Source: an uncultured Agathobacter sp.
GTDB taxonomy: Bacteria > Bacillota > Clostridia > Lachnospirales > Lachnospiraceae
NCBI GenBank assembly: GCA_945910395.1
Contig: CAMDYX010000012.1
Coordinates: forward strand, 1-57,657
Reading direction: 5' to 3'
Length of the DNA: 57,657 bases
Shown one piece after another: positions 35,783 to 45,101 of this stretch (positions are counted from its first letter, which is position 1; every line of letters starts with the position of its first letter). Under the pieces are notes generated by a model. The model was not told the DNA's origin, searched no databases, and worked only from the letters and a program-made list of their open reading frames with translations. A program made the position numbers and the translations under genes.

Positions 35783-35816
35783 TTTGACAAACATTTTAAG
35801 AACCCCTTCGTATAAT
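35783..35816 (+). promoter_or_regulatory. spoIIE promoter with 21-bp spacer and 0A-box-like -35
   Basis: TTGACA (35784-35789) and TATAAT (35811-35816) are separated by 21 bp. TTTGACA at 35783-35789 is the complement of TGTCAAA, close to the Spo0A box TGTCGAA. The Bacillus spoIIE promoter likewise has consensus-like sigma-A elements 21 bp apart and needs phosphorylated Spo0A. Confidence 0.75.
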
Positions 35817-35868
35817 CGGAGTCACTTGCCATTTAGCAGGAGAATACAGGATTTGGAGGACTCTTAAA

Positions 35869-37743
35869 ATGAAAGAGAAACATGTATTACAAAAGATTGC
35901 AAAGGAAGTACTTCGGGGGGCAGTAGGCTTTTTTTGCAGCATGATCAGTCTGATGGGATACTATCCTTTTGTGCCGGCTTTTTTTGCTGCCAACTGTCTG
36001 ATTCCCGGCTACTCCGTGCTTTTGTACATAGGGATGATTGCAGGAATTATCTATTTTATGACGCTTACCTCTGTTGTAAAATATATCTTCCTGCTTGCGG
36101 TAATCGCCATCTCCATTCGTTTTTATTTTTGGGCGAACGGACGCTGTAAAGGAAGTGTGGCAGGAATCCTTGCCGGCTGTGTTACGGTGATCTTAAATCT
36201 GTCGGGAAGCGTATTTGCAGGGAATGATAAGAATGAGCTGGTGCTGGGCATCAGCGAAGGGCTGGTGGTAATCGGTCTTACTATTGCGCTTCACTATCTG
36301 ATATCCATGCTGTCGGAAATGAAGGGCAGCCTTTTCCGTGGAAAAAAAGAAATGGAGATACAGATTATGGAGAGTAAGGCGGCGGATGGAAAGGTGGCTG
36401 CCTTTGCCAATGCGGTGGATGGACTGGCTGTTGCATTTGCCGGCATGAATAAGGGAAAGGAAACCGCAAAGACAGAAAACCTCGGGGCGTTGCAGCAGGA
36501 GCTGGTGGGAACGCTGTGTGCGTCCTGCGACGGATGTGCCATTTGCTGGAAGGAGAATCCGATTTCCATCTCCTCGAAAATCAAAGAAATGCTGCAGGCT
36601 GTTGTGGAGCATCAGAGCAAAGAAAATATCCTGAAAAAAGCCTATGTTGCGGAGTGCCCAAGGTATCCGAACATGGTGGAGGAAGCCATCCATGCCTTCG
36701 GAAGAATGGAGCTGAACCAGGCCTGGTATAAAAGACTGCTGGAAAACCGGCGGATTATCGCAGGACAGCTGGATGCCATGGCGGAGCTTTTATGCGATTG
36801 GACAAAAAAGGATAGTAATCTGGATGAAAGGATGCGCCTTACCATTGCAAAGATATCCTACGAGGCAAAGGAATACGGTCTTTTGGCAGAGGACATTCAC
36901 ATTTTTCAGAATGAAGACAACCGGAAATATGTGGTGGCAGATGTAAGAAGCAAATGGGGAGGCGGAATACCCAGCAAAAGCTATGTAAAGGCATTGGAAA
37001 AGGCACTAAAGCTTCCGATGCGGCTCCAAAGGGAGGCCAAAAGCATTCTGACTCAGGAGCCGGTAACACTGATCGCCTATGAGGATACGCAGTACTATGT
37101 GATGAGCGGGGTAGCAGCAAAGAAAAAGAATGGCTCCTCCGTCAGCGGAGACAGCTTTGCATTTTTTGAGCTGGACAACGGAAAGCATTATGTATGCCTT
37201 TCGGATGGAATGGGCTCCGGTGGATATGCCAGCAAAGAGAGCGAGCTTGTGGTGGATCTTCTGCAAAAGTTCGTGGAGGCGGGATTTCCAAAGGAGACTG
37301 CAATAAAAATGATGAACTCCGCAATGGTTTTACAGGGGGAGGACAACTCCTTTTCTACCTTTGATCTGGCGGAGATCAACCTATACACAGGGGATCTGGA
37401 GCTTACGAAAATAGGAGCTGCGGCAACCTTTATCAGGTCAAAAAACAGGGTGGAATGTGTGATGTCAGATACGCTTCCCACTGGAGTGGATATCTGCCCG
37501 CAGGAGGAGAACACACAAATGAAGCTTTCCGAAGGCGATTTTCTTGTAATGGTAACAGATGGTGTGCTAGAATATTTACATGTGAAAAAACCGGAAGAGA
37601 AGATGAAGGATCTGATCTTAGATATCCAGACCGATCATGCCGGAGCCTTTGCAAAGGAGCTTTTGGATCGGGTTCTTCTCTATACCGGAAATTATGCAAT
37701 GGACGATATGACGATTCTGGTAATCGGAATGTGGGAGAAATAA
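35869..37743 (+). CDS. spoIIE: Stage II sporulation protein E (PP2C phosphatase)
   Basis: Dephosphorylates the anti-anti-sigma factor SpoIIAA so that sigma-F becomes active in the forespore, and acts at the polar septum. It has 624 residues, shorter than the ~830 of Bacillus, mainly through fewer N-terminal membrane spans; hydrophobic stretches fill ~15-155. The central region has a Cys-rich motif (CASCDGCAICW, ~218-228). The PP2C domain carries SGDSFAFF, LSDGMGSG (Asp near 445) and MVTDGVLE (Asp near 564), all intact. GGAGG precedes ATG 35869. Its own Spo0A-type promoter lies upstream. Confidence 0.95.
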   Translation: MKEKHVLQKIAKEVLRGAVGFFCSMISLMGYYPFVPAFFAANCLIPGYSVLLYIGMIAGIIYFMTLTSVVKYIFLLAVIAISIRFYFWANGRCKGSVAGILAGCVTVILNLSGSVFAGNDKNELVLGISEGLVVIGLTIALHYLISMLSEMKGSLFRGKKEMEIQIMESKAADGKVAAFANAVDGLAVAFAGMNKGKETAKTENLGALQQELVGTLCASCDGCAICWKENPISISSKIKEMLQAVVEHQSKENILKKAYVAECPRYPNMVEEAIHAFGRMELNQAWYKRLLENRRIIAGQLDAMAELLCDWTKKDSNLDERMRLTIAKISYEAKEYGLLAEDIHIFQNEDNRKYVVADVRSKWGGGIPSKSYVKALEKALKLPMRLQREAKSILTQEPVTLIAYEDTQYYVMSGVAAKKKNGSSVSGDSFAFFELDNGKHYVCLSDGMGSGGYASKESELVVDLLQKFVEAGFPKETAIKMMNSAMVLQGEDNSFSTFDLAEINLYTGDLELTKIGAAATFIRSKNRVECVMSDTLPTGVDICPQEENTQMKLSEGDFLVMVTDGVLEYLHVKKPEEKMKDLILDIQTDHAGAFAKELLDRVLLYTGNYAMDDMTILVIGMWEK

Positions 37744-37747
37744 AAGC

Positions 37748-39187
37748 ATGGTACAAAAGATGTGGGAATACGTCTGCAAAAATCAGATGATCTGCTCCGG
37801 GGATACGGTGCTTATGGGCTGCTCCGGGGGAGCGGATTCCGTAGCGCTGCTTCTTGCGTTAAAGGAGCTGCAGGAAAAATGTGACTTTTCCCTGCAGGCA
37901 ATCCATGTAGAGCACGGGATTCGGGGAGAAGAAAGTAAAGAAGACCAACGGTTTGTGGAGGCACTTTGTAAGAAGTGGGATATTCCTCTTAGGGTGGTCT
38001 GCGTAGAGGCAAAAAAGTATGCAGATGATTGCCATGTAGGATTGGAAGAAGCGGCACGAGTGTTAAGGTATGAGGCTTTTTCGAAGGAAGCCGAAAGGCT
38101 TGGAGGAAATGTAAAGCTTGCCCTTGCGCATCATATGGAGGATAATGCGGAAACCATATTGTTCCAGCTTGCGAGAGGAAGCGGAATTGCCGGCCTATGC
38201 GGCATGCCAATGGTCCGAAGGGAAGAGCATTATACGCTGATCAGACCTCTTCTTTCCAATACAAGAGAGGAAATCGAAGACTATCTTGCAGACAGAAATC
38301 AAGCTTTTTGCGTGGATTCCACCAATTCGGATGAAGGCTATAGCAGAAACCGGATTCGAAGACAGATCCTGCCACAGCTTGCCCTTGTAAATGGTAAGGC
38401 AGTTTTGCATATGAACCAAAGTGCCATGCAGCTGTGCCAGATCAACGATTTTCTGGAAAAGGAAACAGAGCGGGCATACAGGCTGTGCTTTGAGAAAAAG
38501 GAATGCGGGTATCTGGATATCCCCGCATTATCGAAGCTGCATCCGGCAATAAGAACCGGTGTGGTGCGCAGATGCATCTTTGAAATGACCGGAAAGCGTA
38601 AGGATATCAACGCGATCCACGTGCAGGAGGTACTTTCCCTTTTGGAAAAGCAGACCGGAAGCCGGGTAAATCTTCCCTACCGGCTGCAGGTAACTGTCAC
38701 ATATGATAAGCTATGCTTTGAAACTATAAATGAGAAATCAGATCAAAGGGAAGCATATGCGATAGATGAGGCATTGCTATTGGAGCTGAAGGAATCGGGA
38801 AGAACCTTTGTTTTTGGTTTGGGAGAGCAGAAGGAAACGCTATCCATCCGGGTAGAGGCTTGTAACATAGCACCGGAAGAAATTGAAAAAAAAGCATATA
38901 CGAAAATTCTTGATTATGATAAGATAAGAGAAGGCTTTGTAATACGAAATCGCAGATCCGGGGATTATTTTATTATGAATGAAAATGGGAACCGGAAAAA
39001 GCTTGCCAGTTTTTTTATCGATGAAAAGATTCCTGCCAGAGAGCGGGAACGGATGTATCTTCTTGCAAAGGGAAGTGAAGTGATCTGGCTGATCGGCGGC
39101 AGAATCAGTGAAAATTATAAAGTGACAGCAAATACAAAGTATATTCTTATCATAGAGTACCATGGAGGAGCTAAAGATGGATTGTAA
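37748..39187 (+). CDS. tilS: tRNA(Ile)-lysidine synthetase
   Basis: Converts C34 of the CAU-anticodon tRNA-Ile to lysidine, making it read AUA. It has 479 residues. The PP-loop is CSGGADSVALL (~25-35), then HVEHGIRGEESKEDQRFVE and ALAHHMEDNAETILFQLARGSG, followed by the TilS C-terminal domain (RRSGDYF...KKLASFFIDEKIP). It starts 4 nt after spoIIE with GGGAG inside the spoIIE end, and overlaps hpt by 11 nt. Confidence 0.95.
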   Translation: MVQKMWEYVCKNQMICSGDTVLMGCSGGADSVALLLALKELQEKCDFSLQAIHVEHGIRGEESKEDQRFVEALCKKWDIPLRVVCVEAKKYADDCHVGLEEAARVLRYEAFSKEAERLGGNVKLALAHHMEDNAETILFQLARGSGIAGLCGMPMVRREEHYTLIRPLLSNTREEIEDYLADRNQAFCVDSTNSDEGYSRNRIRRQILPQLALVNGKAVLHMNQSAMQLCQINDFLEKETERAYRLCFEKKECGYLDIPALSKLHPAIRTGVVRRCIFEMTGKRKDINAIHVQEVLSLLEKQTGSRVNLPYRLQVTVTYDKLCFETINEKSDQREAYAIDEALLLELKESGRTFVFGLGEQKETLSIRVEACNIAPEEIEKKAYTKILDYDKIREGFVIRNRRSGDYFIMNENGNRKKLASFFIDEKIPARERERMYLLAKGSEVIWLIGGRISENYKVTANTKYILIIEYHGGAKDGL

Positions 39188-39713
39188 TGTAAAGCATAAG
39201 ATTTCCGTTTATTTGACAGAAGAACAGTTAAATAAAAGAATTGCAGAAATAGGAAAAGAAATCACAAAAAGATACAAAGGGGAGTCCGTAATTCTCATTG
39301 TAATATTAAAAGGCTCCATCTTTTTTGCAACAGAGCTTGCAAAGCGCATCGATCTTCCCATGAACATTGAGTTTATGAGTGTATCCAGCTACGGATCCGG
39401 TACAGAATCCTCCGGAGTAGTAAAAATCAAGAAGGATATCGATGCTTCCATCGAAGGGGAAAATGTAATTATTGTTGAAGATATTATCGATTCCGGGAAT
39501 ACCCTAAGCCGTCTGATGCCAATGCTGAGGGAGAGAAAGCCAAAGAGCCTTACGCTTTGCACGCTGCTTGACAAGCCGGACCGCCGCGTGGTGGATGATG
39601 TGGTCTGTGACTTTACCGGCTTTGTGATTCCGGATAAGTTCGTGGTAGGATTTGGTCTGGATTTTGACCAGAGATATCGGAATCTGCCATATATAGGGTT
39701 TGTGGAAGACTAA
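39177..39713 (+). CDS. hpt: Hypoxanthine phosphoribosyltransferase
   Basis: Purine salvage: hypoxanthine or guanine plus PRPP gives IMP or GMP. It has 178 residues. The PRPP-binding motif is VIIVEDIIDSGNTL, the LKGSIFFATEL segment binds pyrophosphate, and the C-terminal VGFGLDFDQRYRNLPYIG is typical. ATG 39177 is chosen because GGAGG lies about 8 nt upstream; an in-frame ATG at 39162 precedes that site. It overlaps the tilS 3' end, the same order as Bacillus tilS-hprT-ftsH. Confidence 0.95.
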   Translation: MDCNVKHKISVYLTEEQLNKRIAEIGKEITKRYKGESVILIVILKGSIFFATELAKRIDLPMNIEFMSVSSYGSGTESSGVVKIKKDIDASIEGENVIIVEDIIDSGNTLSRLMPMLRERKPKSLTLCTLLDKPDRRVVDDVVCDFTGFVIPDKFVVGFGLDFDQRYRNLPYIGFVED

Positions 39714-39752
39714 AATTACGAAAGACAGAAATAGAAAAAAGGAGAACTTGTT

Positions 39753-41576
39753 TTGAACACGAAAAAAAATAAAATGTATCGCGGATATGGCGTATATATG
39801 CTGCTGATCCTTGCGGTAATTCTCATCTGGTATGTGATGAGCGAAAACAGTACAACGAATTCCTACACAAGCAGAGAATTTGAACAGGCGCTGGATAACA
39901 ACAGTGTGGCTGCGGTAAGCGTTGTACAGAACCGGGAGGTTCCCACGGGAAGTCTGGTTATCAAATATACCGACGGAAGTGAACATGTGCTGTTTGTGTC
40001 CGATGTCAATGAGGCACAGCAGTTAATGAGGGACAAAGGATACAACGATTTTATCTGCCAGAAGCTTCCGGCAGAAAACTGGATCATGACGCTGCTGCCC
40101 TATCTTTTGATCTTTGGAGCAATTTTTATTCTCTTTGTCATCATGAACAACAATGCAGCAGCTCAGGGCGGCGGAAACAAGATGATGAATTTCGGCAAGA
40201 GCCGGGCAAGATTGTCAACGGAAGAGGACAACAAAGTAAAGTTCGATCAGGTGGCAGGCCTTGCGGAGGAAAAGGAGGAATTGGAGGAAATCGTAGATTT
40301 CCTTCGTGCACCCAAAAAGTATACCCAGCTTGGAGCCCGGATTCCCAAGGGCGTTCTTCTTGTAGGACCTCCGGGAACAGGAAAGACCCTTCTTGCAAAA
40401 GCAGTTGCGGGAGAGGCAGGAGTGCCCTTCTTTAGTATCTCCGGATCTGATTTTGTGGAGATGTTTGTGGGAGTCGGAGCCTCCCGTGTAAGAGATCTTT
40501 TTGAGGATGCAAAGAAAAATGCCCCCTGTATGGTATTTATCGATGAGATCGATGCAGTGGCTAGACGGCGTGGAACCGGTATGGGCGGTGGACACGATGA
40601 ACGGGAGCAGACCTTGAACCAGATGCTGGTAGAGATGGATGGCTTTGGCGTAAATGAAGGTATTATCGTAATGGCTGCGACAAACCGTGTGGATATACTG
40701 GACCCGGCAATCATGAGACCGGGACGTTTTGACAGAAAGATCGTAGTGGGTAGACCGGATATTGCGGGAAGAGAAGAAATACTAAACGTTCACGCCAAGA
40801 ACAAGCCCCTTGGGGATGATGTGGATTTAAAACAGATTGCCCAGACCACCGCAGGCTTTACCGGAGCAGATCTGGAAAATCTGTTAAATGAGGCTGCCAT
40901 TCGGGCGGCCAGGGAAAACCGTGCCTATGTGACTCAGGAGGATATCCGTAAATCCTTTGTCAAGGTTGGAATCGGAGCGGAGAAAAAGAGCCGCATTATC
41001 TCAGAAAAAGAAAAGAGAATTACTGCATTCCATGAGGCTGGGCATGCCATTCTGTTCCATCTACTGCCGGATGTGGGACCGGTCTATACCGTATCCATCA
41101 TTCCTACCGGTGCTGGAGCAGCGGGATACACTATGCCGCTTCCGGAAAAGGATGAAATGTTCAACTCCAAAGGACGGATGCTGCAGGAGATTATTGTGGA
41201 CCTGGGCGGACGTGTAGCGGAGGAATTGGTGTTTGATGATATTACTACCGGTGCATCCCAGGATATCAAGCAGGCCACCAAGCTTGCAAAGAGTATGGTT
41301 ACCAAATACGGAATGTCTGATGAAATCGGTCTGATCTGCTATGGGGATGATGACGATGAAGTGTTTATCGGACGGGATCTGGCACACACCAAAGGCTATA
41401 GTGAAAGTGTGGCAGAAAAGATCGATGGGGAAGTAAAGCGCATCATAGATGAAGCCTATAAGAAAGCAAAAGCAATGATCTGTGAGCATAGGGAGATCTT
41501 AGATGCCTGTGCAAACCTTCTTCTTGAGAAAGAAAAGATTACAAGGGAAGAGTTTGAGGCCCTTTTTGAAGCATAA
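39753..41576 (+). CDS. ftsH: ATP-dependent zinc metalloprotease FtsH
   Basis: A 607-residue membrane AAA+ protease that degrades unfolded and regulatory membrane proteins. TM1 is ~11-29 and TM2 ~109-130. Walker A GPPGTGKT is at 205-212, Walker B MVFIDEID is near 260, the SRH has [19 protein letters not shown], and the zinc site HEAGH is at 427-431. The TTG start is supported by AAAGGAGAAC. Two hairpins follow before the convergent lipoprotein gene. Confidence 0.97.
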   Translation: MNTKKNKMYRGYGVYMLLILAVILIWYVMSENSTTNSYTSREFEQALDNNSVAAVSVVQNREVPTGSLVIKYTDGSEHVLFVSDVNEAQQLMRDKGYNDFICQKLPAENWIMTLLPYLLIFGAIFILFVIMNNNAAAQGGGNKMMNFGKSRARLSTEEDNKVKFDQVAGLAEEKEELEEIVDFLRAPKKYTQLGARIPKGVLLVGPPGTGKTLLAKAVAGEAGVPFFSISGSDFVEMFVGVGASRVRDLFEDAKKNAPCMVFIDEIDAVARRRGTGMGGGHDEREQTLNQMLVEMDGFGVNEGIIVMAATNRVDILDPAIMRPGRFDRKIVVGRPDIAGREEILNVHAKNKPLGDDVDLKQIAQTTAGFTGADLENLLNEAAIRAARENRAYVTQEDIRKSFVKVGIGAEKKSRIISEKEKRITAFHEAGHAILFHLLPDVGPVYTVSIIPTGAGAAGYTMPLPEKDEMFNSKGRMLQEIIVDLGGRVAEELVFDDITTGASQDIKQATKLAKSMVTKYGMSDEIGLICYGDDDDEVFIGRDLAHTKGYSESVAEKIDGEVKRIIDEAYKKAKAMICEHREILDACANLLLEKEKITREEFEALFEA

Positions 41577-41590
41577 TCCAAAGAATTTGT

Positions 41591-41648
41591 AAAGTGTGCA
41601 CAGAAAAATCACGAAAAAATTGTGAAGTTTGTGCACACTTTTCTATTG
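41591..41648 (+). terminator. Terminator hairpin after ftsH
   Basis: A perfect 12-bp stem, AAAGTGTGCACA (41591-41602) with TGTGCACACTTT (41630-41641), has an inner TCAC/GTGA pairing and a TTCTATT tail. Confidence 0.7.
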
Positions 41649-41731
41649 GGCCATGATATTATAATAACCGTAAAACCCCCCAATACATTATATAGTTTTT
41701 GCTATACCCCATAGTAAAAATACCTTCTCCT

Positions 41732-41760
41732 AAAAAGACAGCATTGCAGCTGTCTTTTTT
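41732..41760. terminator. Bidirectional terminator between ftsH and the minus-strand lipoprotein
   Basis: AAAAAGACAGC (41732-41742) pairs with GCTGTCTTTTT (41749-41759) around a 6-nt loop. The A and T runs let it work in both directions, 21 nt after the minus-strand stop. Confidence 0.85.
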
Positions 41761-41780
41761 ATTTTGTCTCATTACGATTC

Positions 41781-43808
41781 TTATTTTTCTTTTAGGATTT
41801 CCCAGGGCATGATTTCTTCCCATCCGGTGGTGTCAAATCCATCCCGGATGCAGTCACAATAATACAGATACTTTTGGTTGAGGGGATTATCTCCGGTAAA
41901 ACGCAGATCCTCCGACCAGCCGCTGTGATAGTTGAATACTGCATTTCCGAAAATTTCTGCACGATCCTCTGTGGCGTAGGTAATGGAATAGGCGCTTAGA
42001 AAATAGGTTCCTTCCCAATCCTTTGACCAATTTTGCTTAATTCCTTTATAGCTGTCTAAATATCCGAAATCCGTGGGATTATAGCTGTTCCAGATAGCTT
42101 CGGAGAAAAGAGCATTTTCCACATACCGGCTTCGAAAGGCAAGACGCCGGTCGATGGCATGGGAAAGCTCGTGGGCAACAGTGCGGTCCCATTCACTGCA
42201 GCAGTTGGTATCCAGCACCATAACGAGATGGGAATCAATTTCACTCAGGAAGCCTCCCGGGTTCTCAAGCTGTTCTCCGGTAGTTGCTGTCAGTGCGTCG
42301 GTGAGATAGATTTCCATATCATGATTCATGCCATAACATAACTGGTCAATAAAGTTTGCAGGAAGGAACGAGAGCGTGCGGTCAAGGGTATCCAGTGCTG
42401 TGGAAATTTTAGCAACCGAAAGCTGCTGCTTCGTCTCAAAGGAACCTACCGATTCCGGAATTTCATCCCCTAAAAAGATGGTTACACCGTATTTCTCTTC
42501 CAGTTCATCCGCATAAGACCGGACTTCCTGCAATCCGCTTAGAGTGGAAGAAAATTGAGCTTTGCGAATCGCTTTTTCGGAAGAATAAAAATCAATCTGT
42601 GCCAAAGGGGTGGAATCTTCCTTGTAGTTCCATACAAGAAGCTGAGGGGAACTGGTTGGTGAATAGGCCAGAATAAAGCATAGACCCAGATCTTCAAAGA
42701 CCACCTGATTCGTGGAAAGATATATGGAATTTGAGGAACTCATATCCCCGCAGTCATAAGTAAAAGCGGCATCTATCGTGCCATCGCTTAGGATATGTGA
42801 GAATGTAACAGGATAATTGGAAACGGAATAATCGTAATCCTCCTGAACGAGGATAAAGCTTTGATCGGAAAGCAGCAGGGCATCGGAGCCCTTCGGATAT
42901 ACAAAATAGCGGGGATTTGAATCTGTTGTATCATACACCCAGTAGTCCTCATAATAGCTGGTTCTTCCTATAAATGCATCATCATTTACATCTCCTGCGA
43001 AAAAGGAGTCTGCCTCAAAACCGGAGATGATGCTTCCGGTGGAGGTATCAACGATCATCTGACGGTAATCAAAATTTACTTCGTCTATACAGGAAAGTGC
43101 AGCAACACTTCCGGAAGGCGAAGAGGCCTGATAGGAAGGCTCCAGTATAGGCAGTTCATACCCGCAGGAAAAGGAGAGCTCGTCATAAAAAGACAAAGCG
43201 TCAAAGGTTTTTGTGGTTTCATTGTAGGAATAAACACAGAAATCCTGATCCGTGGGATAGAGCTTTTGGGAATAGTGTTCAAAAAAGTAAGGGGAATCGT
43301 AGGCCTTGACAAGCTTTAAGGCATGGTCGTAGATGCTTATTGTCTGGGCAGATTCATCAAACAGATATAAAAAATCGCCGATTACCTGATAAGAACTGCA
43401 GGAAGTCTTTTCATGGGGGAGTTCGTACAGAACAATATTCTGCCAGGGACTGTACACTTCAAAGGAATATTCAAAAGGAATGTCCTCTTTGTTCCCGTAC
43501 TTTTCCATTTCTTCCAAGGTGCCGTAATAGGCATTGCCCACAAACAGAATATCTTCCCCGAAATGAAACATATTGTTATAGGGCTTGGAATAGAAAAGAT
43601 CGTTATTGATAATTGAAAGATTCTCGTTTCCATTGCAGGAGGAGGCATCGTACCAGAATTTGGGGTCCTCCTTGGCCTTGCGGTCTATTTCCTCAACATC
43701 GGTAAAAAAAGACTCGACATCTCCCATGCTGCACCCTGTAAGCGGCAGAACCGCAAACAGGGCAGTAAATACACAGATGAAATGACGAGTACAAAAAGAA
43801 TATTTCAT
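41781..43808 (-). CDS. Lipoprotein with C-terminal HExxH metallopeptidase-like domain
   Basis: A 675-residue exported lipoprotein of no family I can name. The signal peptide ends in a PLTGC lipobox near residue 26. Residues ~50-430 are beta-rich, with Tyr/Asp/Ser-rich repeats that suggest a propeller-like domain. The C-terminal ~230 residues contain HELSHAIDRR near 545-555, a zinc-peptidase HExxH, followed by a glutamate in ALFSEAIWN. ATG 43808 is chosen because GGAGA lies 6 nt upstream; an in-frame ATG at 43859 lies inside lacI. It starts 16 nt after the regulator and is probably in its operon. A surface hydrolase role is inference. Confidence 0.75.
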   Translation of the reverse strand: MKYSFCTRHFICVFTALFAVLPLTGCSMGDVESFFTDVEEIDRKAKEDPKFWYDASSCNGNENLSIINNDLFYSKPYNNMFHFGEDILFVGNAYYGTLEEMEKYGNKEDIPFEYSFEVYSPWQNIVLYELPHEKTSCSSYQVIGDFLYLFDESAQTISIYDHALKLVKAYDSPYFFEHYSQKLYPTDQDFCVYSYNETTKTFDALSFYDELSFSCGYELPILEPSYQASSPSGSVAALSCIDEVNFDYRQMIVDTSTGSIISGFEADSFFAGDVNDDAFIGRTSYYEDYWVYDTTDSNPRYFVYPKGSDALLLSDQSFILVQEDYDYSVSNYPVTFSHILSDGTIDAAFTYDCGDMSSSNSIYLSTNQVVFEDLGLCFILAYSPTSSPQLLVWNYKEDSTPLAQIDFYSSEKAIRKAQFSSTLSGLQEVRSYADELEEKYGVTIFLGDEIPESVGSFETKQQLSVAKISTALDTLDRTLSFLPANFIDQLCYGMNHDMEIYLTDALTATTGEQLENPGGFLSEIDSHLVMVLDTNCCSEWDRTVAHELSHAIDRRLAFRSRYVENALFSEAIWNSYNPTDFGYLDSYKGIKQNWSKDWEGTYFLSAYSITYATEDRAEIFGNAVFNYHSGWSEDLRFTGDNPLNQKYLYYCDCIRDGFDTTGWEEIMPWEILKEK

Positions 43809-43824
43809 GGAAATCTCCTTAAAG

Positions 43825-44820
43825 CTATTTCGAAACTTTGGCGGTGGAGCCTCGCTCAACCAAGATCGGGCGCATTAATGTTTTGCTGATCGGGATATGA
43901 TGGATCAGGGAATTCAGCAAGACATATGCACAGCGGCCAATCTCATTTCTTTCCTGCCGGATTGTGGTGAGAGGCGGATTTAACACTTCGGCCATTGGAA
44001 TATCGTCAAAGCCCACAACGCTGATATCCTCCGGAACGCGAAGTCCTCTGGCGTTGCATTCGCTGATTACACCCTTGGCAATCAGGTCGTTACCGCAGAT
44101 AATTGCAGTAGCTCCGGCTTTTAAGAAGCCCGGCACATGATATTTTGCACTTTCGGAAACATAATAGCCGTTTGCCATAAGCTCTTTTTTGAGAGGAAGT
44201 CCCTCTGCAGTCATGGCGCTTTCGTAGGCTTCCTGACGCTGGTTAGAAACCAGGGATCCTTCGGAACCGTTCAGAAAAGCGATTTTTTTGTGACCGAGGT
44301 TATGAAGGTGGGACACAATCATGGCGATTCCTTCATAGCTGTCGGTACCTACGCAGCAGACATTTGGATTGCGCTCAATGAAGTTGTCAAGCAAAACTGT
44401 GGGCATAGTGGTGTTTAAAAGCTGTGCCATCCATTCATCCTCCAAGGCAAATCCCACAAGGAAAGCTCCGCAGAAACCGTTCTTTAGCAGATAGGTATCG
44501 TATTTTTCCTGAGCCTGAAGCTCTGGTGTAGCAGGAACAATGGTGACATCCCATTTGTTTTTAAAGGCATTCTGCTTAAACCCAAGAACAATGTCATAGC
44601 CGAATTCGCCGGGGATATCATAGTTCATATTTTCTATAAGGAGGCAAAGCTTCCTGTTTTCCTCTTTTCTGGAACGCTTTGTGCTGTAGCCCATCTCAAC
44701 CGCGGTATCTAGAACAGTCTGCCGGAGATCCTCGCTAATGTCACTTGCACCGTTTAAGCCTTTGGATACAGTGCTGACAGAAACCCCAAGCTTATTTGCA
44801 ATATCTTTAATTGTAGCCAT
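43825..44820 (-). CDS. LacI-family transcriptional regulator
   Basis: A 331-residue sugar-responsive repressor. The N-terminal helix-turn-helix is ATIKDIANKLGVSVSTVSKGLNG, followed by the periplasmic-binding-like effector domain (DNFIERNPNVCCVGTDSYEGI, VVGFDDIPMAEVLNPPLTTIRQ). It is divergent from malE across a 444-bp gap containing palindromes and two malE promoters, so it is the likely maltodextrin regulator. Ribosome binding site AGGAAAG. A GTTTTCG word just before its own start may belong to the same operator family. Confidence 0.92.
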   Translation of the reverse strand: MATIKDIANKLGVSVSTVSKGLNGASDISEDLRQTVLDTAVEMGYSTKRSRKEENRKLCLLIENMNYDIPGEFGYDIVLGFKQNAFKNKWDVTIVPATPELQAQEKYDTYLLKNGFCGAFLVGFALEDEWMAQLLNTTMPTVLLDNFIERNPNVCCVGTDSYEGIAMIVSHLHNLGHKKIAFLNGSEGSLVSNQRQEAYESAMTAEGLPLKKELMANGYYVSESAKYHVPGFLKAGATAIICGNDLIAKGVISECNARGLRVPEDISVVGFDDIPMAEVLNPPLTTIRQERNEIGRCAYVLLNSLIHHIPISKTLMRPILVERGSTAKVSK

Positions 44821-44859
44821 ATGCTTTCCTCGTTTTCGTAAATTATAGTAGATAGCTTT

Positions 44860-44888
44860 ATTATAAAAAATTGCGCAGATTCTTTCAA
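44860..44888 (-). promoter_or_regulatory. Sigma-A promoter of the lacI-type gene
   Basis: On the minus strand TTGAAA (44888-44883), a 17-bp spacer, then TATAAT (44865-44860), about 40 nt before the start codon. A second TATAAT lies nearer the gene without a -35. Confidence 0.65.
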
Positions 44889-44896
44889 TATTTTAA

Positions 44897-44942
44897 CGAA
44901 AAAATTTTCGAAAAAAAATTTTTTCGAAAAAAAACGAAAATT
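44897..44942. promoter_or_regulatory. Overlapping CG-flanked A/T palindromes
   Basis: CGAAAAAATTTTCG (44897-44910) and CGAAAAAAAATTTTTTCG (44909-44926) are near-palindromes sharing a CG. A CGAAAAAAAACG unit (44925-44936) follows. They sit just upstream of the lacI -35. They could be operator half-site arrays or a curved UP-like tract. Confidence 0.45.
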
Positions 44943-45011
44943 TTATGTATATTATTTACAAAAAAGGAGGACAAAAACAGTTAAAAACAGCGAAATTCAA
45001 TCCTATATCGG

Positions 45012-45048
45012 GAAAAACGTTGACAAACAAAAAATCAAAAACTAAAAT
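45012..45048 (+). promoter_or_regulatory. malE promoter P1 with GAAAAACGTTG motif
   Basis: TTGACA (45020-45025), a 17-bp spacer, then TAAAAT (45043-45048). The word GAAAAACGTTG at 45012-45022 overlaps the -35. Confidence 0.65.
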
Positions 45049-45101
45049 TGGGAATACAGCGAACGAAAAAATAGGAAAATTTAGACAATCGGTTGTTCTA
45101 C

